Source of the DNA: Aestuariibaculum marinum
GTDB taxonomy: Bacteria > Bacteroidota > Bacteroidia > Flavobacteriales > Flavobacteriaceae
Reading direction: 5' to 3'
DNA length: 64,000 nucleotides
Assembly (NCBI RefSeq): GCF_014596975.1
Contig: NZ_JACVXD010000003.1
Coordinates: forward strand, 1-64,000
Within the stretch, counting starts at the first letter, position 1, and every line of letters begins with the position of its first letter. Positions 35,138-43,554 of this stretch are shown in pieces. The notes beneath the pieces were generated by a model. That model saw only the letters and a list, made by a program, of their open reading frames with translations. It had not been told where the DNA came from and searched no databases. The position numbers were made by a program, and so were the translations under genes.

Positions 35138-37585
35138 ATGGAAGACGATTATACATCCTCGCAGTATACGTTAAATTTCGATTTTAAGGCTTTTTTGTTA
35201 CGAGCGTTAAGCTATTGGAAATGGTTTGTGCTGGCTCTGGTTATTGGCTTGTATGTGGTGTATCAGCAAAATATTAGAAAGGAGTTTCCATATACTTTAA
35301 GTGCCTCTATTTCGGTGCAGGATGATAAGAACCCTTTATTCACATCAAACACCAGTTTAATTTTTAATTACGGAGGTATTTCCGGAAAGATTCAGGATGT
35401 CTTGCTTAATTTAAAATCGCGAAAGCATCATGAAAAGGTAGTAGATAGTCTGGATTTGTACTTAAGTTATTTACAGCAGGGCCGTTTTCATATGACTGAT
35501 GTTTACGAAGCAGTCCCTTTTACTTTTGAAGGTGATTTGGAGGCGTTTCAGGTTATAGGACATCCTATTAAAATAACATTTATAGATGATGAGCAATTTA
35601 CCTTGTCTTACGATTTTGGAGAATCGGAATCTATAGCTGTACAGAATTTTGAAACTAAGGAAATCAAAACACTGCCTGTAAGTCAACCTCAATTAGAACG
35701 CACCTATAGCTTTGGAGCATACATTAATCTGGATGTTCTTAAAGGGCGTCTTGTTAGGAATGCCAAGTCGCGCCACTTAACAGGTAAAGAGTTTTACATC
35801 GAGTACACCAATTATAATACAACAGTATCTCAATTTGTAGATAGATTCTCTGTAGTTAATGAAGGCGGAACGCCTTTGTTAACCCTTCGTTTAACCTATA
35901 GAAATAAAGCCAAGATAGTCGATTATCTTAATGCCAGTATAGCCATACTGGATCGTGATTTATTACAGCGTAAAAATCAGTATGCCATTAATACGGTTAA
36001 TTTTATTGATAAACAACTGGCCAGAGTAAAGGCGGAGTTGGGTAAGAAAGCAGACTCCTTAAATACCTTTAAGCAGCGTAATAACATATTTGATTTAGGG
36101 AGCGAAAGCAATGCGCTGATAAAGAAGATTACACAATTTGAAGATGAAAAGATGGTTTTGGAAGAATCGTTGTTGTATTACGATTTGTTAAAGGATTACC
36201 TGGAAACCAGTAAAGACTTTACCAACTTTCCGGCACCGGCGGTTCAGGGTATTTCAGATAGTAATATTACGCAAGCCATTGCTCAAATTATTCAATTATC
36301 TGGAGAGAAATCGAAACTGGAATATTCGGTGCGTAGTGATGCAGCTATTTTTGATGATTTAAACCGACAAATTGAAGGGCTTAAGCAGGTGATTTATGAG
36401 AGTATTTCATCTAATAAGGCGAATATCAGGTTTCAAATTCAAACGATAAACCGAAACATAGCGAATTTAGAGCGTGAGTTCTCCGTGATGCCTGAAAACC
36501 AACAAAAACTTCAGGGGATAGAACGTGAGTATTTATTGAGTCAGAATACTTATAATTTATACCTGGCCAAACGAGGCGAAGCCGATCTGGTAAAAGCTTC
36601 CAATATTTCGGACATCATTCTTATCGAGCCAGCAAAAGACATTGGCCAGGGGCCACGAGTAGCGAACTTAAGTATACGCTATGTATTTGCAGTTATTGCT
36701 GCATTTATCCCCATATTATTGGTGGCCTTTATAGTAACTTTTTTAGATAGAAAGATTCATAATCCTGTGGATATGGAGCCTCTAACAAAGATGCCGCTTT
36801 TAGGAGTCGTTGGAAGGAGTAGTGCCGATAGCAATCTGGTGGTGTTACAGAAATCGAATTCTGCAGTTGCTGAAGCCTTCCGAGCCATTCGTACCAGTTT
36901 ACAGTTTATGTATAAACGTCAGGAGGTGTCCGGGTCTAAGACCGTGATGTTAACCTCTTCGGTAAGTGGTGAAGGAAAAACCTTTTGTTCTATAAATATC
37001 GCTTCGGTATTTGCCTTAAGTGGAAAGAAAACCGTTCTGGTAGGACTAGACTTACGTAAGCCTAAAATCTTTGATGATTTTGAAATACAAAATTCGGTAG
37101 GTGCTGTCAATTATTTAATCGGGCAGGCCACTTTACAGGATATCGTGCAACAGACCAGTGTGAAAAACCTGGATGTTATTACCTCGGGGCCTGTGCCTCC
37201 AAATCCGTCGGAATTATTGATCGGGGATTATATGCATGATTTAATTACCGATTTAAAAACACAGTACGATTATATTATACTGGATACGCCTCCGGTAGGA
37301 CTGGTATCGGATGCTCTGGAATTAACGCCTTATGTGGATGCGACTTTGTATGTAATTCGCCAGGATTATACCAAGAAGGATATGTTGAAATTAATTAACG
37401 ATAAGTATAAAAAGGGAGAAGTCAAGAATATCAGCTTGCTGTATAATTTTTACGATCAGAAGGCTAAGTATGGCTATGGTTACGGTTATGGGTATGGGTA
37501 CGGTAGTTATGGCAACGGATATCATGGCGAAGGGACTAAGAAGAAGGGCTGGTTAGGGAAGTTGAAGAAGCGATTTAAAGGTTAG
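35138..37585 (+). CDS. polysaccharide co-polymerase / tyrosine autokinase (Wzc-like)
   Basis: This 815-residue inner-membrane protein controls chain length and export. A first transmembrane span (about 27-45) precedes the Wzz domain and a long coiled-coil periplasmic region. A second span (about 515-540) leads to a cytoplasmic BY-kinase domain with Walker A SGEGKT (about residue 610), a modified Walker A' VGLDLRKP and Walker B IILDTPPVGLVSDA. The tail (about 778-800) is an alternating Tyr-Gly run, the expected autophosphorylation cluster. The final residues are very basic (KKKGWLGKLKKRFKG). It is co-transcribed with the Wza-like gene. Confidence 0.94.
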   Translation: MEDDYTSSQYTLNFDFKAFLLRALSYWKWFVLALVIGLYVVYQQNIRKEFPYTLSASISVQDDKNPLFTSNTSLIFNYGGISGKIQDVLLNLKSRKHHEKVVDSLDLYLSYLQQGRFHMTDVYEAVPFTFEGDLEAFQVIGHPIKITFIDDEQFTLSYDFGESESIAVQNFETKEIKTLPVSQPQLERTYSFGAYINLDVLKGRLVRNAKSRHLTGKEFYIEYTNYNTTVSQFVDRFSVVNEGGTPLLTLRLTYRNKAKIVDYLNASIAILDRDLLQRKNQYAINTVNFIDKQLARVKAELGKKADSLNTFKQRNNIFDLGSESNALIKKITQFEDEKMVLEESLLYYDLLKDYLETSKDFTNFPAPAVQGISDSNITQAIAQIIQLSGEKSKLEYSVRSDAAIFDDLNRQIEGLKQVIYESISSNKANIRFQIQTINRNIANLEREFSVMPENQQKLQGIEREYLLSQNTYNLYLAKRGEADLVKASNISDIILIEPAKDIGQGPRVANLSIRYVFAVIAAFIPILLVAFIVTFLDRKIHNPVDMEPLTKMPLLGVVGRSSADSNLVVLQKSNSAVAEAFRAIRTSLQFMYKRQEVSGSKTVMLTSSVSGEGKTFCSINIASVFALSGKKTVLVGLDLRKPKIFDDFEIQNSVGAVNYLIGQATLQDIVQQTSVKNLDVITSGPVPPNPSELLIGDYMHDLITDLKTQYDYIILDTPPVGLVSDALELTPYVDATLYVIRQDYTKKDMLKLINDKYKKGEVKNISLLYNFYDQKAKYGYGYGYGYGYGSYGNGYHGEGTKKKGWLGKLKKRFKG

Positions 37586-37630
37586 TTGTTGTCAGTTCTC
37601 CGTTGTCCGTTGTGAGAAGTTGTTGGCTGT

Positions 37631-37737
37631 GAGATTCCGAAACAACCTTTCGACGGCGCTCAAGGTGACACCTTCGGAATGACAGGATAAAGTTATTCTG
37701 TCATGCTGAATTCAGTTCAGCATCCTACGCTCAGGTA
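37631..37737. repeat. REP-like palindromic repeats between wzc-like gene and cysQ
   Basis: Two adjoining units are present: one built on GATTCCGAAAC...TTCGGAATGACAGG with an inserted 'CTTTCGACGGCGCTCAAGG' segment, and a compact palindrome ATGCTGAATTCAGTTCAGCAT at 37703-37723. They belong to the same family as the pair at 32.3 kb. They separate the wza-wzc pair from cysQ. Confidence 0.75.
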
Positions 37738-37759
37738 GGGAATAAAATATAAAATTATA

Positions 37760-38548
37760 ATGAACAAACTACTATTAACAGCCATAGAAGCTGCCGTTGC
37801 AGCAGGAGCCGAAATCATGCAGGTGTATTCCGGGGATTTTGAGGTACAGCTTAAACATGATGATTCCCCTCTAACGGTGGCTGATGAACGTGCCAATGCA
37901 GTTATTAATTCTTATTTAGTAGATACCTCGATACCTGTGATTAGTGAGGAGAATAAACAGGTGGATTATGTTGTACGTAAGGACTGGGGAACTTGCTGGA
38001 TGGTCGATCCGTTAGACGGTACCAAGGAGTTTGTAAAACGTAATGGGGAGTTTACGGTGAATATTGCTCTTATTGAAAAAGGAAAACCTGTTTTGGGGGT
38101 GATTTATGTGCCGGTTACGGAAACTTTGTATTATGCTGAGGTAAAAACTGAAAAGGCCTATAAGTGTAACATTCCTAATCATGTGTTTAGTGAAGATCTT
38201 TTAAACACCTCAGTTTCCATTAGTCCGGACTGGAATATAAGCTCAACACTACGAATTGTAGCCAGTAAATCGCATAAGAGTCCGGATACCGATGTGTTTA
38301 TTAAAGAGTTGAAGCAGGAAGGTTATGACGTGGAGCTGGTCTCTAAAGGGAGTTCCTTAAAGTTCTGTTTAATGGCCGAGGGTGCTGCCGATATGTATCC
38401 GCGATTTGCGCCAACCATGGAGTGGGATACGGCCGCCGGGCATGCCTTGTGTCTGGCGGTTGGGCTGGAGGTGTCGCAGGTAGATCAGGATAAACCTTTG
38501 GTATATAATAAATCCAATTTGTTGAATCCTTATTTTATAGTTCAGTAG
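37760..38548 (+). CDS. cysQ: 3'(2'),5'-bisphosphate nucleotidase CysQ
   Basis: This 262-residue Mg-dependent phosphatase of the inositol-monophosphatase superfamily converts PAP, the by-product of every sulfotransfer from PAPS, to AMP. Metal and lithium-sensitive site motifs are visible: ISEEN near 61-65, DPLDGTKEF at 83-91 and EWDTAAGHAL near residue 215. cysC follows six bases after its stop, so PAPS supply and PAP removal form an operon. The position inside a polysaccharide locus with four sulfotransferases indicates a role in sulfation rather than only in cysteine synthesis. Confidence 0.95.
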   Translation: MNKLLLTAIEAAVAAGAEIMQVYSGDFEVQLKHDDSPLTVADERANAVINSYLVDTSIPVISEENKQVDYVVRKDWGTCWMVDPLDGTKEFVKRNGEFTVNIALIEKGKPVLGVIYVPVTETLYYAEVKTEKAYKCNIPNHVFSEDLLNTSVSISPDWNISSTLRIVASKSHKSPDTDVFIKELKQEGYDVELVSKGSSLKFCLMAEGAADMYPRFAPTMEWDTAAGHALCLAVGLEVSQVDQDKPLVYNKSNLLNPYFIVQ

Positions 38549-38554
38549 ATATTT

Positions 38555-39139
38555 ATGGAACATAATAAAAAGCAAGACTACAGCATCACCAAAAGTAATC
38601 GTGTTGATTTGAATAAGCACAAGCCTTGTTTAATCTGGTTTACGGGGCTTTCGGGATCCGGTAAATCGACCATTGCCAATCTGCTTGAAAAGGAACTTCA
38701 TAAGCAACAGATTCATACCTATACGCTTGATGGGGATAATTTACGCCGGGGTTTAAATAAAGATTTAGGGTTTACCAAGGAAGATCGTACCGAGAATCTG
38801 CGACGTACAGCCGAGGTGGCGCGCTTATTTATTGATGCAGGTATGGTGGTGATTGCCGCTTTTATTTCACCATATAACAGTATTCGGGAGATGATAAAAA
38901 CCATTGTTGGCGAGGCGTATTATATTGAAGTGTTTGTGAATACCCCTCTCGAAATTTGTGAACAGCGTGATGTTAAGGGCTTGTATAAAAAAGCGAGGGC
39001 TGGAGAAATAACAAATTTTACAGGTATTAGTGCACCTTTTGAGGAGCCTTTGAGTCCGACAATTGAAATAGAAACGGTTGAGGTTGCGCCTGAAGAGGCG
39101 GTAAAGAGAATACTGGAGGTGCTTAAGTATAAGATTTAG
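38555..39139 (+). CDS. cysC: adenylylsulfate kinase CysC
   Basis: This 194-residue P-loop kinase phosphorylates APS to PAPS, the sulfate donor of sulfotransferases. The P-loop GLSGSGKST lies at residues 31-39, the APS-binding DGDNLR at 59-64, followed by 'NLRRTAEVARLF' and 'FISPYNSIRE'. Only the kinase domain is present, so the ATP sulfurylase (CysD/CysN) must be encoded elsewhere. It directly follows cysQ. The 1.2-kb spacer after it is filled with repeats. Confidence 0.95.
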   Translation: MEHNKKQDYSITKSNRVDLNKHKPCLIWFTGLSGSGKSTIANLLEKELHKQQIHTYTLDGDNLRRGLNKDLGFTKEDRTENLRRTAEVARLFIDAGMVVIAAFISPYNSIREMIKTIVGEAYYIEVFVNTPLEICEQRDVKGLYKKARAGEITNFTGISAPFEEPLSPTIEIETVEVAPEEAVKRILEVLKYKI

Positions 39140-39188
39140 ATTGTTTTTATTTGTTCATTTTACCTTGATGTAAAACGAACCAAAAGAT

Positions 39189-39296
39189 CAAGTCAAAAAC
39201 TAGGAAATTGCTAAAGCACCATGCGTTTCGGAATTACATGCTTGATGCTACGCATCGCAGTTTCATTCCTTCACTTATTATTTCTGATTTTTGACG
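39189..39296. repeat. MITE-like unit, copy 1
   Basis: This unit begins with a 22-base segment (CAAGTCAAAAACTAGGAAAT..., 39189-39210) and ends with a 27-base segment (TTCACTTATTATTTCTGATT..., 39270-39296). The reverse complement of the first resembles the second (TTTCCTAGTTTTTGAC against TTTCTGATTTTTGAC), so the unit has imperfect terminal inverted repeats. Both end segments recur exactly in copy 2. Confidence 0.65.
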
Positions 39297-39519
39297 TGCT
39301 AAATATTGTAAGGTTTAGAAATTCTAATTTTTATTTATATCCAATTATCTCAATGCTTCATCTTGATCTTGGTATTACTACGAAATTTATCATAGGTCGT
39401 TTTTGTTTTATTAATATGTTCATTTCTTTTATTCGTCTATTACTTATTCTTTTGTGGAACTCATGATATGCTTCGCAGTTGTCTTGATACAAAACCTTTC
39501 GACTACGCTCAAGATAAAC

Positions 39520-39702
39520 CAAGTCAAAAACTAGGAAATTGTAGGGTGTGATAAAGGAGCATATAAGTTTTATTAAGAAAAAGATTCTGTATCAAGTACG
39601 GAATGACAGTGTATGGCCGTTGTTTCTCTATAATACCGCAAACAGTGTTTGACTTCGCTTAATATCAAATATTATTTCACTTATTATTTCTGATTTTTGA
39701 CG
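39520..39702. repeat. MITE-like unit, copy 2
   Basis: The same exact 22-base left end (39520-39541) and exact 27-base right end (39676-39702) as copy 1 are present in the same order and orientation. The internal sequence is different and longer. No transposase is encoded inside. Confidence 0.65.
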
Positions 39703-39719
39703 GGGCTACGTTCTATAAT

Positions 39720-39975
39720 GTGAGATCCTGAATCAAGTTCAGGATGATAGTGAGGCGTGAGATGTGTTTTGTGAGATCCTGAAACGAGTTCAGGATGACA
39801 AAGCAAGTTCAGGATGACAGGTGAGTTTGGTATGCCAGTGAGAGGTGAAGCGTAATTTGTGAGATTCTGAAACAACACTTCGACAAGCCCAGGGTGACCT
39901 TTCGACTTGGCTCAAGGTGATCCTTTGACTATGCTCAGGACAGGCGGAGCTCAGACTGACAATGTTTTTTTAGGC
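39720..39975. repeat. cluster of REP-like palindromes
   Basis: Units such as ATCCTGAATCAAGTTCAGGAT (39724-39744) and ATCCTGAAACGAGTTCAGGAT follow each other, joined by GTGAG linkers and a partial AGTTCAGGATGACAG copy. They then pass into 'CTTCGACAAGCCCAGGGTGACC' type segments and the module GCTCAGGACAGGCGGAGCTC. Related modules flank the GIY-YIG gene at 53.7 and 54.1 kb. Confidence 0.7.
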
Positions 39976-40375
39976 TTTACGATTACGTTTTGTATTATTA
40001 TTACAAATAAATTGTCATTACGAGGAGGATGCGACGACGTCATCTTTCTAAACGGTGTTCCTTTCATGAGATGGCTTTACTTCGACTGTGCTCAGTACAG
40101 GCTAGCCTCACCATGACGTTTTAAAGGATAAATGGTTGTTAGTTGTTGGCTGTTGTTTTTTGAAACGTGAAACGTAGGACGTTAGCAGTGACACCAATTC
40201 TTTGTCATGCTGAACTTGATTAGCTACGCTGAATCTTCGATTTCAGTATCTTAATTTGTTGGAGTTTCATCCTTAACCAATAAACTCTGTATTTTATCGA
40301 ATTACTTCAACAATGATTTTTTTACATGGGTTGACCTGATTATATTTACTACTTGACAATGCTATTAATCTCACC

Positions 40376-41212
40376 ATGCCCTTAGAAACCCGAGTATACC
40401 AAAAAGAGAACCAATTAAAATTAGGCGTATTGCTTAAATCCAGTTTTAAGGATTTGTTAGGGTCTCATTTTCTAGCCAGGCAACTGGCGACTCGTGATAT
40501 TAAATCGCAGTACCGCCAGTCGTATTTAGGGTTGATCTGGGTGTTTATAAATCCTTTAACCTCGGCATTTGTCTGGATCTTTTTAAATTATACGGGAACC
40601 ATCAAACTTACCGACACCGGGGTGCCTTATCCCATTTATGCCATGTCGGGTACCTTAATCTGGTCTATAATAACCGAGGCTATTAAAGCTCCTATGCAAA
40701 GTACGAGAGGCGCTAAAGGGTTGCTAAGTAAAATTAATTTCCCTAAGGAAGCTCTGGTATTAACCGGTATTTATAAGTTGTTATTTAACAGTGGTATTAA
40801 AGTGTTGTTATTGTTGGTGTTGCTGGTTGTTTTTGGTGTTGATTTGCACATATCCATTTTGTTTTTTCCGTTGGCTATACTGGTGGCTATTGTATTTGGT
40901 ACCACTTTGGGGTTGTTTTTGACTCCAATAGCCATGATTTATAACGATGTGTTTCGAATAATTACCATGGGTATGGGCTTACTGATGTACGTTACACCCG
41001 TGGTGTATGCCATACCCAAAAGTGGTATGATGCGTACCATAATGGAGTTGAATCCGTTTACAGCAATCATACTAACATCACGACAAATGGTATTGGGGCA
41101 GCCTTTAGAGTATTTGGGGTATTTTGGTGTAATTGCATTGGTGAGTATGAGCTTGTTTTTTATAGGGTTGATATTTTATCGTATAGCGATTCCGGTAATT
41201 GTGGAAAGGTGA
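40376..41212 (+). CDS. ABC-2 type polysaccharide exporter permease (Wzm-like)
   Basis: This 278-residue inner-membrane protein with about six hydrophobic spans is of the ABC-2/TagG type. The N-terminal amphipathic segment 'LATRDIKSQYRQSYLGLIW' is diagnostic for O-antigen, capsule and teichoic-acid exporters. It pairs with the ATPase gene whose start lies 438 bases downstream; in most genomes the two are nearly adjacent, but here a 35-bp tandem array separates them. It moves the finished lipid-linked polymer across the inner membrane. Confidence 0.92.
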   Translation: MPLETRVYQKENQLKLGVLLKSSFKDLLGSHFLARQLATRDIKSQYRQSYLGLIWVFINPLTSAFVWIFLNYTGTIKLTDTGVPYPIYAMSGTLIWSIITEAIKAPMQSTRGAKGLLSKINFPKEALVLTGIYKLLFNSGIKVLLLLVLLVVFGVDLHISILFFPLAILVAIVFGTTLGLFLTPIAMIYNDVFRIITMGMGLLMYVTPVVYAIPKSGMMRTIMELNPFTAIILTSRQMVLGQPLEYLGYFGVIALVSMSLFFIGLIFYRIAIPVIVER

Positions 41213-41650
41213 TGCGTGAGTGGTGAGAAGAAAGATCCTGAAACCAGTTCAGGATGACAGTGAAAAGTGACCCTTCGTTAAGCTCAGGATGACAGTGAGA
41301 GGTGGTCCTTCGTCAAGCTCAGGATGATAGTGAGAAGTGACCCTTCGTCAAGCTCAGGATGACAGTGAGAGGTGGTCCTTCGTCAAGCTCAGGATGACAG
41401 TGAGAGGTGGTCCTTCGTCAAGCTCAGGATGACAGTGAGGTGTGACCCTTCGTCAAGCTCAGGATGACAGTGAGAAGTGACCCTTCGTAAAGCTCAGGAT
41501 GACAGTGAGGTGTGACCCTTCGTCAAGCTCAGGATGACAGTGAGAAGTGACCCTTCGTCAAGCTCAGGATGACAGTGAAACGTGAGAGGTGAGGCGTGAG
41601 ATGAAATATTGTAAATTCACAATTCAGGATTCACGACATAAAAACAGAAT
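41213..41650. other. spacer occupied by a tandem array
   Basis: This 438-base gap between the exporter permease and ATPase genes contains one REP-like palindrome (ATCCTGAAACCAGTTCAGGAT, 41234-41254), the nine-unit 35-bp array and a degenerate tail of GTGAGAGGTGAGGCGTGAG. No ORF and no clear promoter are seen before the TTG start of the ATPase gene. Confidence 0.7.
41261..41575. repeat. 35-bp tandem repeat (minisatellite), nine units
   Basis: There are exactly nine consecutive 35-base units with no spacers, each ending AAGCTCAGGATGACAG or a one-base variant. The first ten bases alternate among TGAGAAGTGA, TGAGAGGTGG and TGAGGTGTGA types. The core CAGGATGACAG is that of the REP-like palindrome that precedes the array, so the array probably grew from it by unequal exchange or slippage. 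Confidence 0.92.
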
Positions 41651-42868
41651 TTGAACAAAAAAGAAAAACATATAGAACCTAACAATGACATCCTCGTAAA
41701 AGTCGAGGGCTTGAGTAAGAAGTTTTGTAAAGACCTGAAGACCAGTTTGTGGTATGGGGTGCAGGACTTGTTTGCTGCGGTGCGAGGCAACGCCAACGAA
41801 CGGCAACTGCGCCCTAAGGAGTTCTGGGCGGTGAAGGACGTGAGTTTTGAGTTGCGCCGTGGGGAGTGTTTAGGGCTTATTGGTCATAACGGCGCCGGTA
41901 AGAGTACCCTGCTTAAAATATTAAACGGACTCATAAACCCTGATGCTGGTAGCGTTACCATAAAAGGTAAGGTAGGCGCTTTGATAGAATTGGGAGCAGG
42001 GTTTAACCCCATACTTAGCGGGCGGGAAAATATTTATAATAATGGTGCTATTTTAGGGTTTACCAGAAAAGAGATAGATACGAAGTTAGATGCTATTATA
42101 GATTTTGCCGAGATAAGGGAATTTATCGATATGCCGGTACAACATTATAGTAGTGGCATGAAGGTGCGCCTGGGCTTTGCCATAGCCGCCCAAATGGAAC
42201 CTGATGTACTCATTATTGATGAGGTACTGGCGGTTGGGGATTTAGGTTTTGTACTTAAATGTTTCAAAACTATAGACCAGTTATTACCTAATACCGCTGT
42301 GATTTTTGTAAGCCATAGCATGGTAATGATTTCTCGTATCTGTAATGATATTATGCTTTTAAATCATGGCGAAGTTCAGTATTGTGGTAAAAATGTATCC
42401 AAAGGCATTGAGTTGTATTATAAAACTTTTGCAAACAAAGAAGGAAATGTTGTTTTTGATGATGGTAGTATTGAATTAATTTCCTGTCAAGTAATTTCGG
42501 AAGGAGGTAATGACATAATTAATTGGAATGAAAATTTAATGATTAAGTTGCATTTTAGAATGCTTAATTTAGATAAAATGCCTTTTATAAAGGTATTTAT
42601 ATTTGACAAGGAAGAACGGCCGGTAGCATTAATACCAAATTATGATATGTATAACCAAGAAACTTCTATTGCATCAAACATTAATGTTAGTGTGAATATA
42701 TCTAATATACAATTAACCATGGGGGTATATTCTATCGCTATAGAAATGCACGAAGATAACAATAAGAACCCAATTTATAGACAAAACAATATCTGTACTT
42801 TTAGTGTCTCGGCAGAGCATGATTATTGGCCGGCCTTTTGTTTAGATGCTACTTGGGTTGTAAATTAA
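41651..42868 (+). CDS. polysaccharide exporter ATP-binding protein (Wzt-like)
   Basis: This 405-residue ATPase partners the Wzm-like permease. Walker A GHNGAGKST lies at 78-86, the signature is YSSGMKVRLGFA and Walker B LIIDEVLAVGD. About 150 residues after the ABC domain form a Wzt-type beta-sandwich that in known systems recognises the capped polymer end. The start is TTG at 41651, because an in-frame stop lies at 41639-41641 and no ATG precedes the family N-terminus. Base composition drops sharply after the ABC domain (about 42.3 kb): the C-terminal domain is AT-rich like the following genes, which suggests it was exchanged with the cassette it serves. Confidence 0.92.
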   Translation: MNKKEKHIEPNNDILVKVEGLSKKFCKDLKTSLWYGVQDLFAAVRGNANERQLRPKEFWAVKDVSFELRRGECLGLIGHNGAGKSTLLKILNGLINPDAGSVTIKGKVGALIELGAGFNPILSGRENIYNNGAILGFTRKEIDTKLDAIIDFAEIREFIDMPVQHYSSGMKVRLGFAIAAQMEPDVLIIDEVLAVGDLGFVLKCFKTIDQLLPNTAVIFVSHSMVMISRICNDIMLLNHGEVQYCGKNVSKGIELYYKTFANKEGNVVFDDGSIELISCQVISEGGNDIINWNENLMIKLHFRMLNLDKMPFIKVFIFDKEERPVALIPNYDMYNQETSIASNINVSVNISNIQLTMGVYSIAIEMHEDNNKNPIYRQNNICTFSVSAEHDYWPAFCLDATWVVN

Positions 42869-42873
42869 AGCTT

Positions 42874-43554
42874 ATGATATCGCACGAACATAAATGTATT
42901 TTTATACATGTACCTAAAACTGCAGGTATGAGTATACTCTCTTTTTTTTATCCTGATGTTCAGTTTAAAACAAAAAGGCCGGATTATGAAAAGCTCTTCG
43001 GTTGGTGTCCGAAACGTAGGTTGCATATGCAACATGCTACTGCAAAACAGTTGCTGGAGTTAGAGTTGGTTACACAAGAACAATGGAATGACTATTTTAA
43101 GTTTACTTTCGTGAGAAATCCTTGGGATCGTGCTTATTCTGATTATAAATTTATTCAAAAGTTTTCTGGAGTCACAGGGGGGTTTTCTGATTTTATAAAT
43201 AAATCAGGCCCTTTTTATGAGATATTAAATAATGATAATAGTCAAAGTTACCTAGGAGATCATTTACTACCTCAAACTTCTTTTTTTGATTTAGAAGGTG
43301 AATATCAACTGAATTTTGTGGGGGCTTTTGAGAATTTTCATGTGGATATTGACGAAATTTTAAAAAAATTAAACATTATAAAAAACTTTGATATTCATAT
43401 TAATAAAAGTAAGCGCAAAGTTAATTATGCTAATTTTTATACACGTTCTATGGAAAATTTAGTTGCAACAAAATATATACAAGATATTAAAATCTTAGGG
43501 TATCATTTTGATAATAATCGTACGGGATTGAATAAATTTAAAAAATATTTATAG
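42874..43554 (+). CDS. sulfotransferase (Sulfotransfer_2-like)
   Basis: This 226-residue cytosolic enzyme is predicted to move sulfate from PAPS to a sugar hydroxyl. The 5'-phosphosulfate loop is VPKTAGMS at 13-20 and the 3'-phosphate site is RNPWDRAYSD at 81-90. The start is set at the ATG at 42874, five bases after the Wzt-like stop, rather than at an upstream frame inside that gene. The next sulfotransferase begins right at its stop codon. This family includes chondroitin- and dermatan-type sulfotransferases; the acceptor here is unknown. Confidence 0.88.
   Translation: MISHEHKCIFIHVPKTAGMSILSFFYPDVQFKTKRPDYEKLFGWCPKRRLHMQHATAKQLLELELVTQEQWNDYFKFTFVRNPWDRAYSDYKFIQKFSGVTGGFSDFINKSGPFYEILNNDNSQSYLGDHLLPQTSFFDLEGEYQLNFVGAFENFHVDIDEILKKLNIIKNFDIHINKSKRKVNYANFYTRSMENLVATKYIQDIKILGYHFDNNRTGLNKFKKYL

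Larger units (their letters stand above)
39140..40375. other. gene-free, repeat-rich spacer
   Basis: This 1236-base spacer between cysC and the exporter permease has no ORF with coding character; the open frames in it are short, hydrophobic by AT-bias or made of repeats. It holds two MITE-like units (39189-39296, 39520-39702), several REP-like palindromes (39720-39815, 40190-40240), a module shared with the GIY-YIG region (about 39925-39970) and a third repeat type beginning GTCATTACGAGGAGG (40013-40118). It looks like a landing site for repeats. Confidence 0.75.

Noticed and set aside
39221..39466. 81-residue open frame in the repeat-rich spacer
   Set aside because: The predicted protein is made of AT-biased Phe/Leu/Ile runs and begins inside the first MITE-like unit. 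It shows no family features and no promoter.
39684..39878. Minus-strand open frame through the REP cluster
   Set aside because: Its translation repeats 'CHPELVSGSH'-type strings that come from the palindromic repeats themselves, so it is not a gene.
39907..40116. Plus-strand open frame after the REP cluster
   Set aside because: It is composed of repeat modules and has no similarity to a protein family that I can see.
41221..41600. CRISPR-like array of regular repeats
   Set aside because: The 35-base units are contiguous with no unique spacers, and no cas gene is near. It is a minisatellite.
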